Of a DNA stretch of 64,000 nt, positions 34,071-45,812 are shown piece after piece. Below the pieces are notes generated by a model. That model was not told the DNA's origin. It was given only the letters and a program-made list of their open reading frames with translations, and did no database searches. The stretch is from NCBI GenBank assembly GCA_025175895.1, contig CM045998.1, forward strand, positions 14,245,153 through 14,309,152, read 5' to 3'. The position numbers and the translations under genes were made by a program. Position 1 is the first letter of the stretch; each line of letters begins with the position of its first letter. Source of the DNA: Wurfbainia villosa (lineage: Eukaryota > Streptophyta > Magnoliopsida > Zingiberales > Zingiberaceae).

Positions 34071-37000
34071 TGTCACGCTCCGAGAGCATGCCGAGCTGAA
34101 AATCAAACGGACGGCATCTCCCCTGTACGTGGCAACATTTCGGGTTAATACAAGGCCCGTAGGCCCACAATAACAACAATATATATATATGAAATCAAAA
34201 ACTACACAAGACACAGCGGAAACATACTACAATCTCACAAACGACAACACACATGCATACTAGTATGACTAACACCAACTCAGGACACCATAATAAAACC
34301 AGAAAGGAAGAAAAGGGATACAACATCAATAGTCACAACTACAATCATCACATAAAACAAATCCATAACGGAATACAAATGAGAACACCAAAAATCTGGA
34401 CTCTCAGAGTTGAGATGAGATGATGTCAGCCAGCGGTGCTCCAAGTCCATCACGAAGTCGTCTACCGCTACAGGCGACGAAACCTGTGGTCCGCGGGGGT
34501 GGTGAGTAAAACTCAGCAGGTAATAGAAATCATGTATATATGTAATATCACATGTATTTCGACAACATAATCTAGATGTACAACAGGTATATCAGCATAG
34601 TATATAAATACAAGCATATACCGTCTAACTGAAATGAATAACATAAAATACAGACATACCTGAAGTCTGCCACGCTACTCTGATCCAACCTGAACATATA
34701 TCCAACATATATATATATATATATATAACAGGAAGAGTAGATCAACTCAAAATATACTCTAGCTACAGGTCAAGGTATCTAATGGTCTGTCCAACACATA
34801 CCAATCTCCGACACAATCGTATAACAAATGCAAGAGACATGCATGAATATGATGTCCACCCAAATGCAGCAAGCATAGTACAAACAAATGCAACATCACA
34901 ATAATCATATATATATATATAGACTATACCCATATATATATTAATCTCAACCATCCATATATATATATATACATGCATATATGTATATATATATGGTAAT
35001 ATGCAAAGTGCCATCAAATACGGCAATGCAGCATGCATGGTCATGTCGGCTCACCCTAAAGCTACCATGACCCCAGTGTGGCCTCGGTGGCTCGAGCATG
35101 ACAACTGTCCCAACTCAACACCAACCACTACTCTCGAGTGGCCGAGTGGGCAGTATGATCGAGTAGCATATAAGCGTAAAGAGCAAGCTACACAATGGGG
35201 GTCCCTGTTGTTGGCCACTCCGACAGTCACTACTCATGAGTGGTCGAGTGCCACACACGCAGGACTATGGCACGCAAATCCAACTATCACCATCTATAGT
35301 GATAGAGTGCGGCACCACAATGCTCTGCCCTCACACGGGTGACTCCTCCTATGAGTAACCGTGGAGGCAGGATGACTGGCGACACTCTCAACCACAAGGG
35401 AGACCTCGTCGCCAACGTGCATGCAAATGCATGAATGCAATGTCTCACATACAGACATCCACCATAGACTCTCTATTCTACAGAGAATCATACTAACCAG
35501 ATCAACGCACTCTCTATCCTGCAGAGAGTCATACTCAACTGATCATGATACTCTCTATCCTGTAGAGAGTCATACCAATCTAATCGACGCACTCTCTATC
35601 CTGTAGAGAGTCGTACTCAACTAATGGACACACTCTCTATCCTGTAGAGAGTCGTACTCATCTGATTATAACAAGCTAGGACCACCGGTCCGTAGCGATA
35701 CCCTAAGTATTATTCCTCTGACCATTTACACAATACATGGTCGGTGGTAACATACAACCTATGGGTACTAGAACTAACCCTAGGTTAAAGACATTATCTA
35801 CCTATGGATGACCTCTTTATCCAATGTACCATCAGGTTGTCATCCGGACTTTACTATTTGCACTTAACTTAAACAAATTCTAAGTTACTTACATCACCTA
35901 TATGTATAACTCCTAATCATGATAAAATAAACATGATATCAGCAATGAAGTTAATAGCCAACGGTAAAAGATCAAACATACGATAAAAAGAGCAGGGTCA
36001 AGATAATATGAACACCTAACATGCTCATATCTATGACTAAATCTGAATGCAATACATCTACCCGGACCAGGTAAGAAATTACCCACCTGCTTTGTAGACA
36101 CCAATCGTCTTTACGCCTGCGAATATCTCGAACCAAAATCCTGCACACAACATAGAACATGATTAAGTTCTATTGTACAATGCATAATCAAATCAGACCC
36201 CACATCAACTTTGTATCTCAAACAATAAGATTGATTTAGTTATCCAATTAACCTAATCAACCCTTCACATTCATCCCTATATTTCATTACCAAAATATTA
36301 GCTCAAGGTTCACTTACCTTACTGTTCGAATCAACCACCACCGACTCCTTGATACAAAAGAAACTCCGATCATCACCCATCAATGGAACTGTGGTCAAGT
36401 TCAATCTCTCCAATGCAATTAGTACCTCCATTCTCTTGCATGCTACGGTAAAAAGGAAGACCTGCCAGCTTAACTTCAATCACTTAGCAATTTACACCTT
36501 TCTTACTCTTAGCTACACAACTTTTGGATTAATGATTGATGGTTTCAGATCTGAAACAATCAGATCTATCTACCCGAAATCTTTGCTTTAATCACCCATC
36601 TCCCCTGAACATAGAAGAGAAAGTAAAATAGACATCAGCCAAGATGATTGAGTTGAAGAATTTACCAAGCAGCCGGCAGTGCAGGTGTCGATAAGGTCGA
36701 GCCAAATACACAGCATAGGAATACTGGAATTGGCACTGTATGAAACCACAATCTATGCTTCTGGCATTCTTCCCAGCACGACGAGAGCACGACTGGGCCC
36801 ACCAGAGTCATCGATCACTGGAATTAAGCAAGATCATGCTTTAGAATAGGATGGGTCACGAAGATTCAATTACTAGTTCTCCTTCTTAACTCTAGATCAG
36901 CTCCCAATTCTGGCAAAAACCTGAGATCCAGACGAGGAAGGCCTTGAGATAGTAGCAGTCTGAATCGGAAACACCACAGGGACATCTCGATCTGGATTAA

Positions 37001-37788
37001 GAAGAGGTCTTGGGGTCGACATAGCCATGATCCAAGTTATAGATACCACAGAGAACAACCGAGTGCCGGCGAAGAGAAGTCCAGTGTCGAGTTGGCTTAT
37101 GGCGATGATGGGGCAGCGATGGACGAGTAGCTCCGGTGATGCAAGCAATCGGCGACTGAGGCAGAGTGCTCTGCTCAGAGTCGCGAGCGGCCGTGGATGG
37201 TCACGACGCGGCGGTGAGGTGAGGAGAAGAGGCGGCAGTGATAGGAAATCGCGGCGGCGAAGATCTCTCGGCAAGGACAATCGCGATTGGTGAGGAGCTC
37301 GTGATGCCAGCCTCTTCAACTCGCGGTGGCGACGCTCTAGGGCACGACAAGCGGGCTCAGCGTCGATGGATCGGGATTTCCTGGCTTAGGCGTCCGGGCG
37401 GCAGCAGATCTCTTGCGGTGGCGGCCAGCGGCGGGGAGGCGGGTCGATAGACGCGATGCTGCCGGTCGCGAGGAGAAGATGCGGCGGAGGAATCGGGAGA
37501 GGAGAAGAGGAATCGCGCGGTGATGAAATGGAGAGAAGGGGAATTTTGGAAAGAAAAGAAACAGTCGCGTGCGTTACGAAGGGGATGGGTCGGGTTTGGC
37601 ATTGAAGCAGATCGGGTTTAAAACCCTATAAGCAAATAACTCAAATAGGCTTTCCCAAAGCCTATTAAATCTTTCCTAAAAATACCATAGAAACTCTATT
37701 TAATTTCAGAAAATTTTTTAAAAATTCCTGAAAAATTCCACAAGCCAATTTCTTAATTAGCAAGAATTTTTTTTCCCAGTATCTTACA
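34071..37788 (-). repeat. Right (5') LTR of element E (3718 bp)
   Basis: Borders tgtcacgctc and tatcttaca. It matches the left LTR with scattered substitutions and lacks the CACTA insertion. It has AT microsatellites (about 34705-34727, 34905-34921, 34956-34995), the 41-bp hairpin minisatellite, and a GC-rich block at about 36870-37605. Confidence 0.93.
35468..35672. repeat. Hairpin minisatellite, 5 units of 41 bp (right LTR of E)
   Basis: Same array as 25895-26099, with identical unit number and order. Units three to five keep perfect actctcta/tagagagt stems. Confidence 0.88.
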
Positions 37789-37793
37789 AATTT

Positions 37794-38084
37794 ACTTGAC
37801 CCCGAATACAAACACAAAAATCGGCGATCCGTACATCGTCTATTCCGTGGCAAATCGTAGAATAGAAGTTGATTGCTTGAACAATAAGTTTGTTCAAGTA
37901 ACCACTCTAATCGAATAGCACGACGATGAAACGGTAGCTTGGGTAATCCCTCTTTGTCAAGGATAAATTTTTTTTATCCGGGGACATAGAAGGGATCGCC
38001 ATGAACAAGCAACCGAGTTGAAGTGGGAAGCGAAGTTCTCCACCCTTCAAGTGGTATCAGAGCTTCGGTTCCACAAAACCTTCA
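37794..38084 (+). repeat. 3' LTR of element A, second segment
   Basis: Resumes the LTR broken at 18654 (acttgaccccgaatacaaac) and ends aaaaccttca. It includes the primer-like agtggtatcagagc at 38049-38062, which shows that this sequence has become part of the LTR. Confidence 0.92.
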
Positions 38085-38089
38085 ATAAT

Positions 38090-38187
38090 AACCATAAAGC
38101 AATGCCTTTATAAATATATATAGGAATATGATACAACAAGTTCATACAACAATCATCACATGATTGACTCTAGGACTTTTACTAACA
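38090..38187 (-). repeat. Left LTR of element B, second segment
   Basis: Completes the LTR interrupted at 9053 and ends actaaca. It matches the end of the right LTR (45450-45548). Confidence 0.9.
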
Positions 38188-38200
38188 ATCTCCCACTAGC
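38188..38200 (-). other. Polypurine tract of element B
   Basis: The complement reads gctagtgggagat just before the LTR start tgttagtaaa. Confidence 0.75.
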
Positions 38201-38207
38201 ACTAGTG

Positions 38208-39893
38208 TCAATCATTGTAGTATCTAATACCCAATGACCTAGTGTGACCATCATGCTTTTTCTGTGCTAAAGCTTTGGTCAAGGGATCTGCGACGTTAGC
38301 CTCTGTGGGTACTATACAAATCTTCACATCTCCTCTATCGATAATCTCTCGAATGAGATGGAAGCGCCGTAGTATATGTTTGGTCCACTGGTGTGAGCGA
38401 GGTTCCTTAGCCTACGCAATCACTCCATTGTTGTCACAATAGAGCTCTATAGGATCTGCTATGCTAGGAACCACCCCAAGCTCAGTAATGAACTTGCGGA
38501 TCCAAACTGCCTCCTTTGTTGCCTCTGATGCAGCAATATACTCGGTCTCTGTTGTAGAATCAATAATTGTGTCCTGCTTCGAACTCTTCCAGCTCACAGT
38601 GCCACCATTCAAGCAAAACACGAACCCTGACTGCGATCTATAATCATCCTGGTCAGTTTGGAAGCTGGCATCGCTGTAACCCTTTACAGCTAGCTCTTCA
38701 TCGCCTCCAAATATCAAGAAATATTCTTTAGTCCTTCTCAAGTACTTAAGAATATTCTTGACTGCTATCCAATGATGCTCACCTGGATCTGACTGGTATC
38801 TGCTCATCATGCTCAAAGCATACGAGACATCAGGACGAGTACATAGCATGATGTACATGATAGATCCTATGACAGATGCATAAGGGATCTTATCCATGTG
38901 GTCTCTCTCCTCTCTAGAAGAGGGACTTTGAGTCTTCAAAAGACTCATACCATGTGACATCGACAGAAGTCCCTTCTTGGAATTCTGCATGGCAAACCGT
39001 AGTAACACCGTGTCAATATATGTACTCTGACTTAGGTCAAGCAATCTCTTAGATCTATCTCTATAGATCTTGATGCCTAAAATACAGGCTACTTCACCTA
39101 AGTCCTTCATTGATAAACACTTCCCCAGCCAAATCTTCACAGACTGTAGCTAAGGGATGTCATTCCCAATGAGTAGTATGTCATCCACATATAATACAAG
39201 GAAGACAACTGTGTTCCCATTAACCCTCTTGTAGACACAGGGTTCATCTTCATTCTTGATGAAACCAAACTGTTTGATCGCATCATCGAATCGAAAATTC
39301 TAGCTCCGAGAAGCTTGCTTTAGCCCATAAATGGACCTTTACAGCTTGCATACTTTGCCAGTATGTTGTGGATCTATAAAACCCTCAGGTTGTGCCATGT
39401 ACACATCCTCAAGCAAGTTTCCATTTAGAAACGCAGTTTTGACATCCATCTGCTAGATCTCATAATCGTGGTACGCTGCAATAGCAAGCATGATCCGAAT
39501 GAACTTAAACATCTCAACTGGGGAAAAGGTTTCATCATAGTCAATACCATGAATTTGCTTGAAATTTTTAGCTACCAATCGACTCTTATAGGTATGCGTA
39601 AGTCCATCCATGTCAGTCTTTCTCTTAAAGAATCACTTACACCCAATGGGTTTGATGCCTTCAGGTGGATCAACCAAAGTCTATACTTGCTTGGTGTACA
39701 TGGATTCCATCTTGGATCTCATGACCTCTAGCCATTTCTCAGAATATGGGCTCATCATAGCTTCCTGATAGGAGGTAGGCTCATTCTCAATGAGCATAAC
39801 ATCATCATGGTAAGACAAGAGAAATGAGTATCTCTCAGGCTGATGACATATCCTATCAGACCTGCGAAGAGATAGGTCTACCTGAACAGATTG
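38208..39893 (-). pseudogene. pol: Element B reverse transcriptase and RNase H
   Basis: Minus strand. The RT part (39140-39890) has several stops where Trp is expected, but keeps KSRLVAKNFKQ, YDETFSPV, QMDVKTAFLNGN, RSIYGLKQASRS and FLVLYVDDILLIGND (about 39170-39215). The next 242 residues (38412-39140) are open: MKDLGEVACILGIKIYRD, IPYASVIGSIMY, GYSDASFQTDQDD, GGTVSWKSSKQDTI, TETEYIAASEATKEAVW and LYCDNNGVIA. After one stop the RNase H tail continues (HILRRFHLIREII, DPLTKAL) to a TGA at 38208-38210, eight bases from the polypurine tract. Many stops replace Trp or Gln. Confidence 0.9.
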
Positions 39894-41310
39894 TTACTCT
39901 ACAACTCTTTGTGCAACAATCTCATCACCCACAACACTTTGTGGTTCCTGTTCAACCTCCATCAAGGCCTCAATGTTATGGTCCTTATCTTGAATTTCTT
40001 CAAGATCGAATGTACTCCCACTAGTTTTTCTAGAAACAAAGTCCCTTTCTAGAAATACCCTAGTCTTTGCCACAAACACTTTGTGTTGACTGAGAATGTA
40101 GAAGTAATATCCCTTTGTTTCCTTGGGATATCCAACAAAATAGTACTTATCATATTTGGGTCCCAGTTTGTCTGAGACTTGACGTCGAACGTAAGCCTCA
40201 CAATCCCAAATCCTCATGAAAGACATCTTGGGATTTTTCCCTGTCCATATCGCATATGGTGTCTTTATCACAGCTTTGGATGAAACACGATTAAGAGTGA
40301 AGGCTGCTATGTCTATAGCATATCCCCAAAAGGATATAGGAAGATCTGTGTGACTCATCATAGATCGTATCATATCTAATAGGGTACGATTCCTCCTTTC
40401 GGATACACTATTCCACTATGGTGTCCAGGAGGAGTGAGTTGGGATAGAATTCCACACTCAGCTAGATAGTCACGAAACTCATAGCTAAGGTATTCACCAC
40501 CTCGATCTAATCGAAGTATCTTAATACTCTTGCCAAGATGGTTTTGTACTTCATTCTTGAATTCTTTGAACTTTTCAAAGGATTCTGACTTATGTGTCAT
40601 CAGATACATATAACCATATCTACTGAAGTCATCAGTAAATGTAATGAAGTACCTATAACCACCTCTAGCAGCAACATTGAAAGGGTCACATACATCATTA
40701 TGTATAAGTCCTAACAAGTCTATTGCTCTCTCGTTGTGTCCACTAAAGGGAGTCTTGGTCATCTTGCCTAGAAGGCAAGACTCGCATGTCTCATATGATT
40801 CAAAATCAAATGAGTCCAGCAACCCATCCCTATGGAGCTGGGATAAGCGATTCTCATTTATGTGACCTAAGCGACAATGCCAGAGATAGGTTTGGTTCAA
40901 CTCATTTGACTTGAACCTTTTGGTACTTATATTATAGATGGGGTTCTCTAAGTCTAGAATGTAGAGTCCGTTCATCAGAGGTGCACTACAATAGAACATA
41001 TCATTTAAATAAACTGAACAACATTTGTTCTTTATTATAAATGAAAAGCCTTTCTTGTCTAAATAAGAAACTGAAATTATGTTCTTCATAAGAGCAGACA
41101 CATAAAAACATTCATCTAATTCTAGTACAAGCCCAGAGGGCAGAGATAGAAAATAATTTCCTACAGCAACAGCAGCAACTCTTACTCCATTGCCTACTCG
41201 TAGGTCTACCTCGCCCTTCGTCAATGTCCTGCTATTTCTCAGCGTCTGCACATTAGTACAAATGTGAGAAGCACATCCGGTATCAAATACCCACGATGAA
41301 GAAATAGATA
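39894..41310 (-). pseudogene. pol: Element B protease and integrase
   Basis: The protease remnant WVFDTGCASHICTN lies just upstream of 41251. The zinc domain is well kept: LWHCRLGHINENRL and YETCESCLLGKM (about 40770-40890). The integrase core shows HNDVCDPF (expected DVCGPF), TDDFSRYGYMYLM and LRLDRGGEYLSYEF (expected RSDRGGEY). A frameshift at about 40376-40430 splits the core before ERRNRT. The C-terminal half (39894-40373) is open, with SFWGYAIDIAAFTLNR, FVGYPKETKGYYFY and FLERDFV. Confidence 0.9.
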
Positions 41311-42170
41311 GATTGACTTCTATAATATATATACCTAAAGTAGAAGTCTCACTTCTCTTCTTCTTAAGATCTTCCAGGTATGCTTTGCAGTTATGCTTTC
41401 AGTGTCAAGCTTCCTTACAGTGGAAGCAAGTCCCTTCCTTGGCCACCCCTCCTTTCAATTTCAGTGCCTTTCCTTTGCCCTTGGCTTGGGACTTTCCCTT
41501 ACCTTTAGGCTTGCCCTTGCCTTTCTTCTTTTGCACCATCAAAATAGAGTCGGGCTTTGCCTTCTTAAGGTTGAGCTCAGCAGTTCTCAACATGCTAAGC
41601 ATCTCAGGCAGTGACTTATCAATTTTATTCATGTTGTAATTCATGACAAATTGATTGTAGCTTTCTGGCAAAGATTACAAGATCAAGTCAGTGGCCAGTT
41701 CTTGGCCAAGTGGGAATCCCAACCTCTGTAGGTTTTCTATGTACCTAATCATCTTGAGTACATATGGTTATACGGGAGTCCCATCTTGCATCTTGCACTG
41801 AAACAGTGCCTTAGAGATCTCATATCTCTCGTGTCTTGCTTGTCCTTGATACAGCTGACGAAGATGTTCAACCATATCAAAAGCATTCATGAACTTGTGT
41901 TGCTTCTGAAGCTCAGAGTTCATGGTCGCGAGCATGAGGCATGACACATCTAATGCATCATCTTGATGCTTCTTGTAAGCATCTCGGTCAGCTCGCGAGG
42001 CAGTGGCAAGAGGTGCTTCCGGAATGGGATGCTTTAGAATGTACAATTTCCTTTCTTGTGTGAGAACAATTCTCAGATTCCTGTACCAGTCAAGGAAATG
42101 AGCTCCATTGAGCTTGTCCTTCTCAAGGACAGAACGCAGGGAGAGAGTGTTCGTGTTTGACGATATGGAA
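41311..42170 (-). pseudogene. gag: Element B gag
   Basis: The N-terminal pattern LNGAHFLDWYRNLRIVL (about 42080-42130) and the run to CKMQDGTPV (41768-42046) are clear Copia gag. A TAA follows GTPV. The second half has LPESYNQFVMNYNMNK and a Lys/Gly-rich tract (41470-41540). The zinc knuckle has two stops within it (CFHCKEA, stop, H, stop, KHNC; about 41385-41430). I find no convincing start ATG; it should be near 42170. Confidence 0.87.
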
Positions 42171-42945
42171 ATCTACAACATAAACAATGCAGAAAGTAAA
42201 TATCATATTCCATTTATCATGTAATTAGACCTTTAATTAAATGATGCTCCCACTGAATTATAGGACTTTTATATAATCGAGTCATGGATGTGGTCAAACC
42301 ACATTACTAGATTCATACAAACCAGCTATAATTCTCGCAGGACAAGATCCACATCATACTACGCCTTGAGTTAGCTTTGGCTAAATCGCCCAAGACTTAG
42401 TATGATCGGTAGGTAACAAATTACCGATTACATCTCTATGCAACTCTTGTTTATAAGATCAAGATCCACATTTACAAAAGAACTTGAGTTAGCTTTGGCT
42501 AAATCGCCCAAGATTTAGTGTAAATGTAATCTTATTCTATCTTTCCAACCATTGGAATATGCCTATAGTTTTACTTGATCCAATTGAGTTAACTAGTTTC
42601 ACTCAATCTAATTGAACTTATTCTCACCCAAGCTATGATAGGCAGGACCAAGATTGTTCCTCCGCACCCTACCAAGATAATATGTGTTGCTCTGCTTTGG
42701 CAGATTCAATAACAACAAATGATCGAGGTAGTGATGGGTATCAAAACTTGGTAGGCATTTCAAGTTGATTTGATTAAGATCTAATCTAATCGTGAATGTG
42801 TATCGTATACGCATTAAGGCATTAATTACCCTATACTATCATACATCACATACATACAAGCAAAATATACTAGCATGCATCATATACATACAAGCAAAAA
42901 AAAAAAACATACTAGCATGCATCACATACATACAAGAAGAAACAA

Positions 42946-42995
<50 letters not shown>

Positions 42996-43770
42996 TGAGG
43001 TCATGTCCCTACTACGATCGTCTCAAGCCAATGAGAAGATCGGACGGTCAACCTAGAGTTAGCGGCTTCTTCAAGTGCCTCCTTTGACCGCAATGTGTCG
43101 TCAGCACCCTCCCCGTAACTCCGTCTACTAGTGGACCTTCCACCTCTACATTTTTGTACATTACAAACATGAAACTCGAGTTACATTCGAGTCTAAAAAC
43201 TATTTACAACAGGAATATAAAAAGGAGAGGCACGACGCGCAGGTCGCATATGATATACAACATGCACAACACAAAAACGGCGCGCAAGCCGTATTATGAA
43301 TTACAACACATTTTATCCAATCACATTGGGGTTCTTGGGCCATGACCATTACAGTATCATACATAATTCTAAATTATATATTTTACATAAATTTTTATAA
43401 TTTTCCTATTTTTTTCAATTTTATGAGCAATGGTCCCGCTAAGCGATTTCCGGGCGCTATCGCGGGACAATGCCCCTTGCGGGGTTAGAGGCAGCGCCCC
43501 TTCTCGCAAAATGAATCTCGTGAGTGTCTCATCTTGATCTTACAGCGTCTTAAGTCGATGTCCCAAAAGACTAAAGCGAGACTTCTCCGTTTCGGAGAGT
43601 TTTTCTCGATGGTGGAAGCCTACAAGTGTCCAAACACTTGTTGCTTCGACTTTTGGAGAAAAATACTCACGAAAATCTATAAAATTAGGAAAATTACAGA
43701 AACTTACATATCTATAATTTTTCGTATCTAATACAAAAATTACAAAACCAAACACGTACATGCTTCACAC
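42171..43770 (-). other. Untranslated leader of element B
   Basis: Long leader between primer site and gag. It contains a 37-bp direct repeat (cttgagttagctttggctaa..., 42365-42401 and 42483-42519), near-repeats of catacatacaagcaaaa (about 42846-42935), a TG microsatellite (42957-42993) and a GC-rich patch with short inverted repeats (43430-43505). No gene recognised. Confidence 0.6.
42957..42993. repeat. TG dinucleotide microsatellite, about 18 units
   Basis: Uninterrupted tg repeat after a short atatatat run. Frames encoding poly Cys-Val here are artefacts. Confidence 0.95.
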
Positions 43771-43785
43771 GTGGCTCAGATACTA
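43771..43785 (-). other. Primer-binding site of element B, mutated
   Basis: The complement reads tagtatctgagccac next to the LTR border at 43787; the expected form is tggtatcagagcc. Three positions differ, which suggests age. Confidence 0.65.
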
Positions 43786-43786
43786 C

Positions 43787-45548
43787 TGTTGAACTATCCG
43801 AGCCGCAAAAACCATTTTTTGTGTTGCAGAAACCTCGGAAGTCGGCCACAGATCTGTGCGAAGATAAATTAAAACTTGAATTCATGTACATGTTAAGAAA
43901 ACCTAGATCTACCTTAGATCTACATGAGAAGAACATTACCCTTGTAGCAGATGCCCTTTGCTTATCCCGCTCGTCCAAATGCTTTGTCGGATCTCGAAGA
44001 GTGTCAAGTGTACACTCCTCTACAAGTATTCACATGAATAATAGGTGGAGAAGATAACTTAGAGTGTGTTATCACTCTTAGAAGTCCACGGCAAGAAGGA
44101 TGATGGGGAGAGCTAGAGAAGAGAGGAAAGGAGGAAGAAGATGATCTAATCAATTCCCACTAATTCACCTTAATGTGGTCGGCCACTACATGAAGGTTAA
44201 ATACATGCATGTAATACCAAGAGTCATGGCTCTTGGTCTTCCTCATGAGGTGGCACCCCATGATGTGACCATGATGATGTGGAACATCATCATTGGCCGC
44301 CCCCATGCCAAGTCACCGTGACATGGCATTTGGTCAAGTCAAACTTGACCTCTTATCTCCCATGGTTGATCAAATCCAACTATTTGATTTAAGTCAATTT
44401 AATTTAATGAATCTCTATTCATTAGTTTAAATTGGCCCAATAAATCAAATATAAATTAGACTCATTCAACACTTGAATCAAATTGAGTCCAACTCAATTA
44501 GTCTAATTTGGATTACTTTTAATCCAATTTAATTCATCACATGAACCTAATCCTCTTGGTCCATCATATGAACCTAATCTCTATCTAATTGCCCTTTGTG
44601 TGTGACCCTACAGGTTCTTGTAACATTGGCAATGTTCCTAAACCGATTTAGAAACATAAGCAATGAGTGGTATCTAGCAACACATCATTGCTACCCAAGT
44701 TACAAGAATATTGAGATCCAACATCACCTTTGTGACTACTAATTGTGACTCTCACAATATGTGACAATGTCCCTATATCCATGACATCTAGATTGACCAA
44801 TTGAGGCATAGACCGTGTCATCCTATGTACAATCTATATCTTGAACTCCAAGTAGACTCACTCTAATCAAATGAGCTCAATATATCATATTGACTCATTT
44901 GGGCATGGTCATGCACTTAATGGTCCCACTCTATCAAGAATCATGATGTCACTCCCGTCATATAGGAGAGATAAATCTCATCTACATCACTCACATCCCT
45001 CCGCATAATTTGTTACATACCCAGTAATTGCCTTTATAAATGGTGACGTTTGACGAAGTCAAAGTGTGTAACTCCTTATGTAGGGAACTATGGTGACTTG
45101 AGGTCCAAGAACTAATAGTCACATTAGAAAGTATATGACACTCATATAACGATCCATGATACTTTCTCATGGCGGGTCATTCAGTATACATTCTTCAATG
45201 TATATCCATTTGTCAACTTGATATCTCATATCCATGACTTGTGAGATCAAGTCATCGAGTTGACCTACATGTTAGTCTCTTCGCATTAACATTGTCCCTG
45301 AATGTTAATACTTGACTAGGAATGATTAAGAATAGTATTCTCTATATCATCTCATTATCGATTCAACCAATCAATTGATATATATAAGAACCTTCTACTC
45401 AAGGACGCTATTATACTTAGTTATTTGGCACCAATACAAGTAAATATAATAACCATAGAGCAATGCCTTTATAAATATATATAGGAATATGATACAACAA
45501 GTCCATACAACAACCATCACATGATTGGCTCTAGGGCTTTCACTAACA
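43787..45548 (-). repeat. Right (5') LTR of element B (1762 bp)
   Basis: Borders tgttgaacta and cactaaca, homologous to the left LTR along its length with scattered differences and a few small indels. The target duplication gttag follows (45549-45553). Confidence 0.92.
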
Positions 45549-45633
45549 GTTAGAATAATATTGATCGTAGATACAATAAAATGTCTTTTTCATTGATGTG
45601 TTTTGTACATAAATAGAGTATTTACAGATATAT
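45549..45633 (-). repeat. LTR edge of element C
   Basis: Reads gttagaataatattgatcg after the target duplication of B. Joined conceptually to tgttag at 7362-7367, it gives the terminus of C's LTR beside its primer site. It is cut at 45634 by fragment F. Confidence 0.7.
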
Positions 45634-45812
45634 TGTAGGGGATCGATTGGATGCTAGAGGGGGGGTGAATAGCGTCATGCTATGCGTCGATGGAATTTGT
45701 TCATGATTGCGTCTATAAATTTCGTTAGCGCAGCGGAAACAAGGATAATAAAGCAATAACAAAAAACACAATCACAAACATAATTGTTTAACGTGGTTCG
45801 GAACCTCAAGGT
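45634..45812 (-). repeat. Fragment F: SIRE-like LTR end
   Basis: Begins tgtaggggatcg and contains gctagagggggggtgaatagcg (45653-45674), then acgtggttcggaacc, the same order as in the reverse solo LTR at 32220 and in the H LTRs. The rest is displaced beyond the right edge of the window by Gypsy element G. Confidence 0.7.

Larger units (their letters stand above)
18655..37788 (-). mobile_element. Element E: Ty3/Gypsy chromovirus with nested insertions
   Basis: A minus-strand element of about 19.1 kb including inserts (about 11.8 kb without them). LTRs are 18655-28216 (including a 5.9-kb CACTA insertion) and 34071-37788. The primer site is at 34048-34063 and the polypurine tract at 28217-28232. 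It is flanked by aattt (18650-18654, 37789-37793) in the 3' LTR of A. A solo LTR lies in its internal region (32220-33685). A chromodomain-like C-terminus (28304-28450) and a gene order of RT before integrase support a chromovirus, likely of the Tekay/Del kind. Confidence 0.92.
9054..38084 (+). mobile_element. Element A: Ty1/Copia retrotransposon with nested insertions
   Basis: A plus-strand element with 5' LTR 9054-10980, primer site 10983-10998, gag-pol 12033-17041, polypurine tract and 3' LTR (17076-18654 plus 37794-38084). It is flanked by ataat at 9049-9053 and 38085-38089. A solo LTR interrupts pol (15442-16521), and the Gypsy element E interrupts the 3' LTR (18655-37788). Without inserts it is about 8.8 kb. 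Confidence 0.93.
7368..45548 (-). mobile_element. Element B: Ty1/Copia retrotransposon, full structure, pseudogenised
   Basis: A minus-strand element with two LTRs (left 7368-9053 plus 38090-38187; right 43787-45548), a primer site (43771-43785), gag-pol (38208 to about 42170) and a polypurine tract (38188-38200). The 5-bp duplication gttag flanks it at 7363-7367 and 45549-45553. Its left (3') LTR is split by element A with an ataat duplication. Without inserts the element is about 9.1 kb. It landed 6 bp inside the LTR of element C. Confidence 0.92.

Noticed and set aside
42792..43087. Small Cys/Val-rich proteins
   Set aside because: Encoded by the TG microsatellite at 42957-42993 in the leader of element B.
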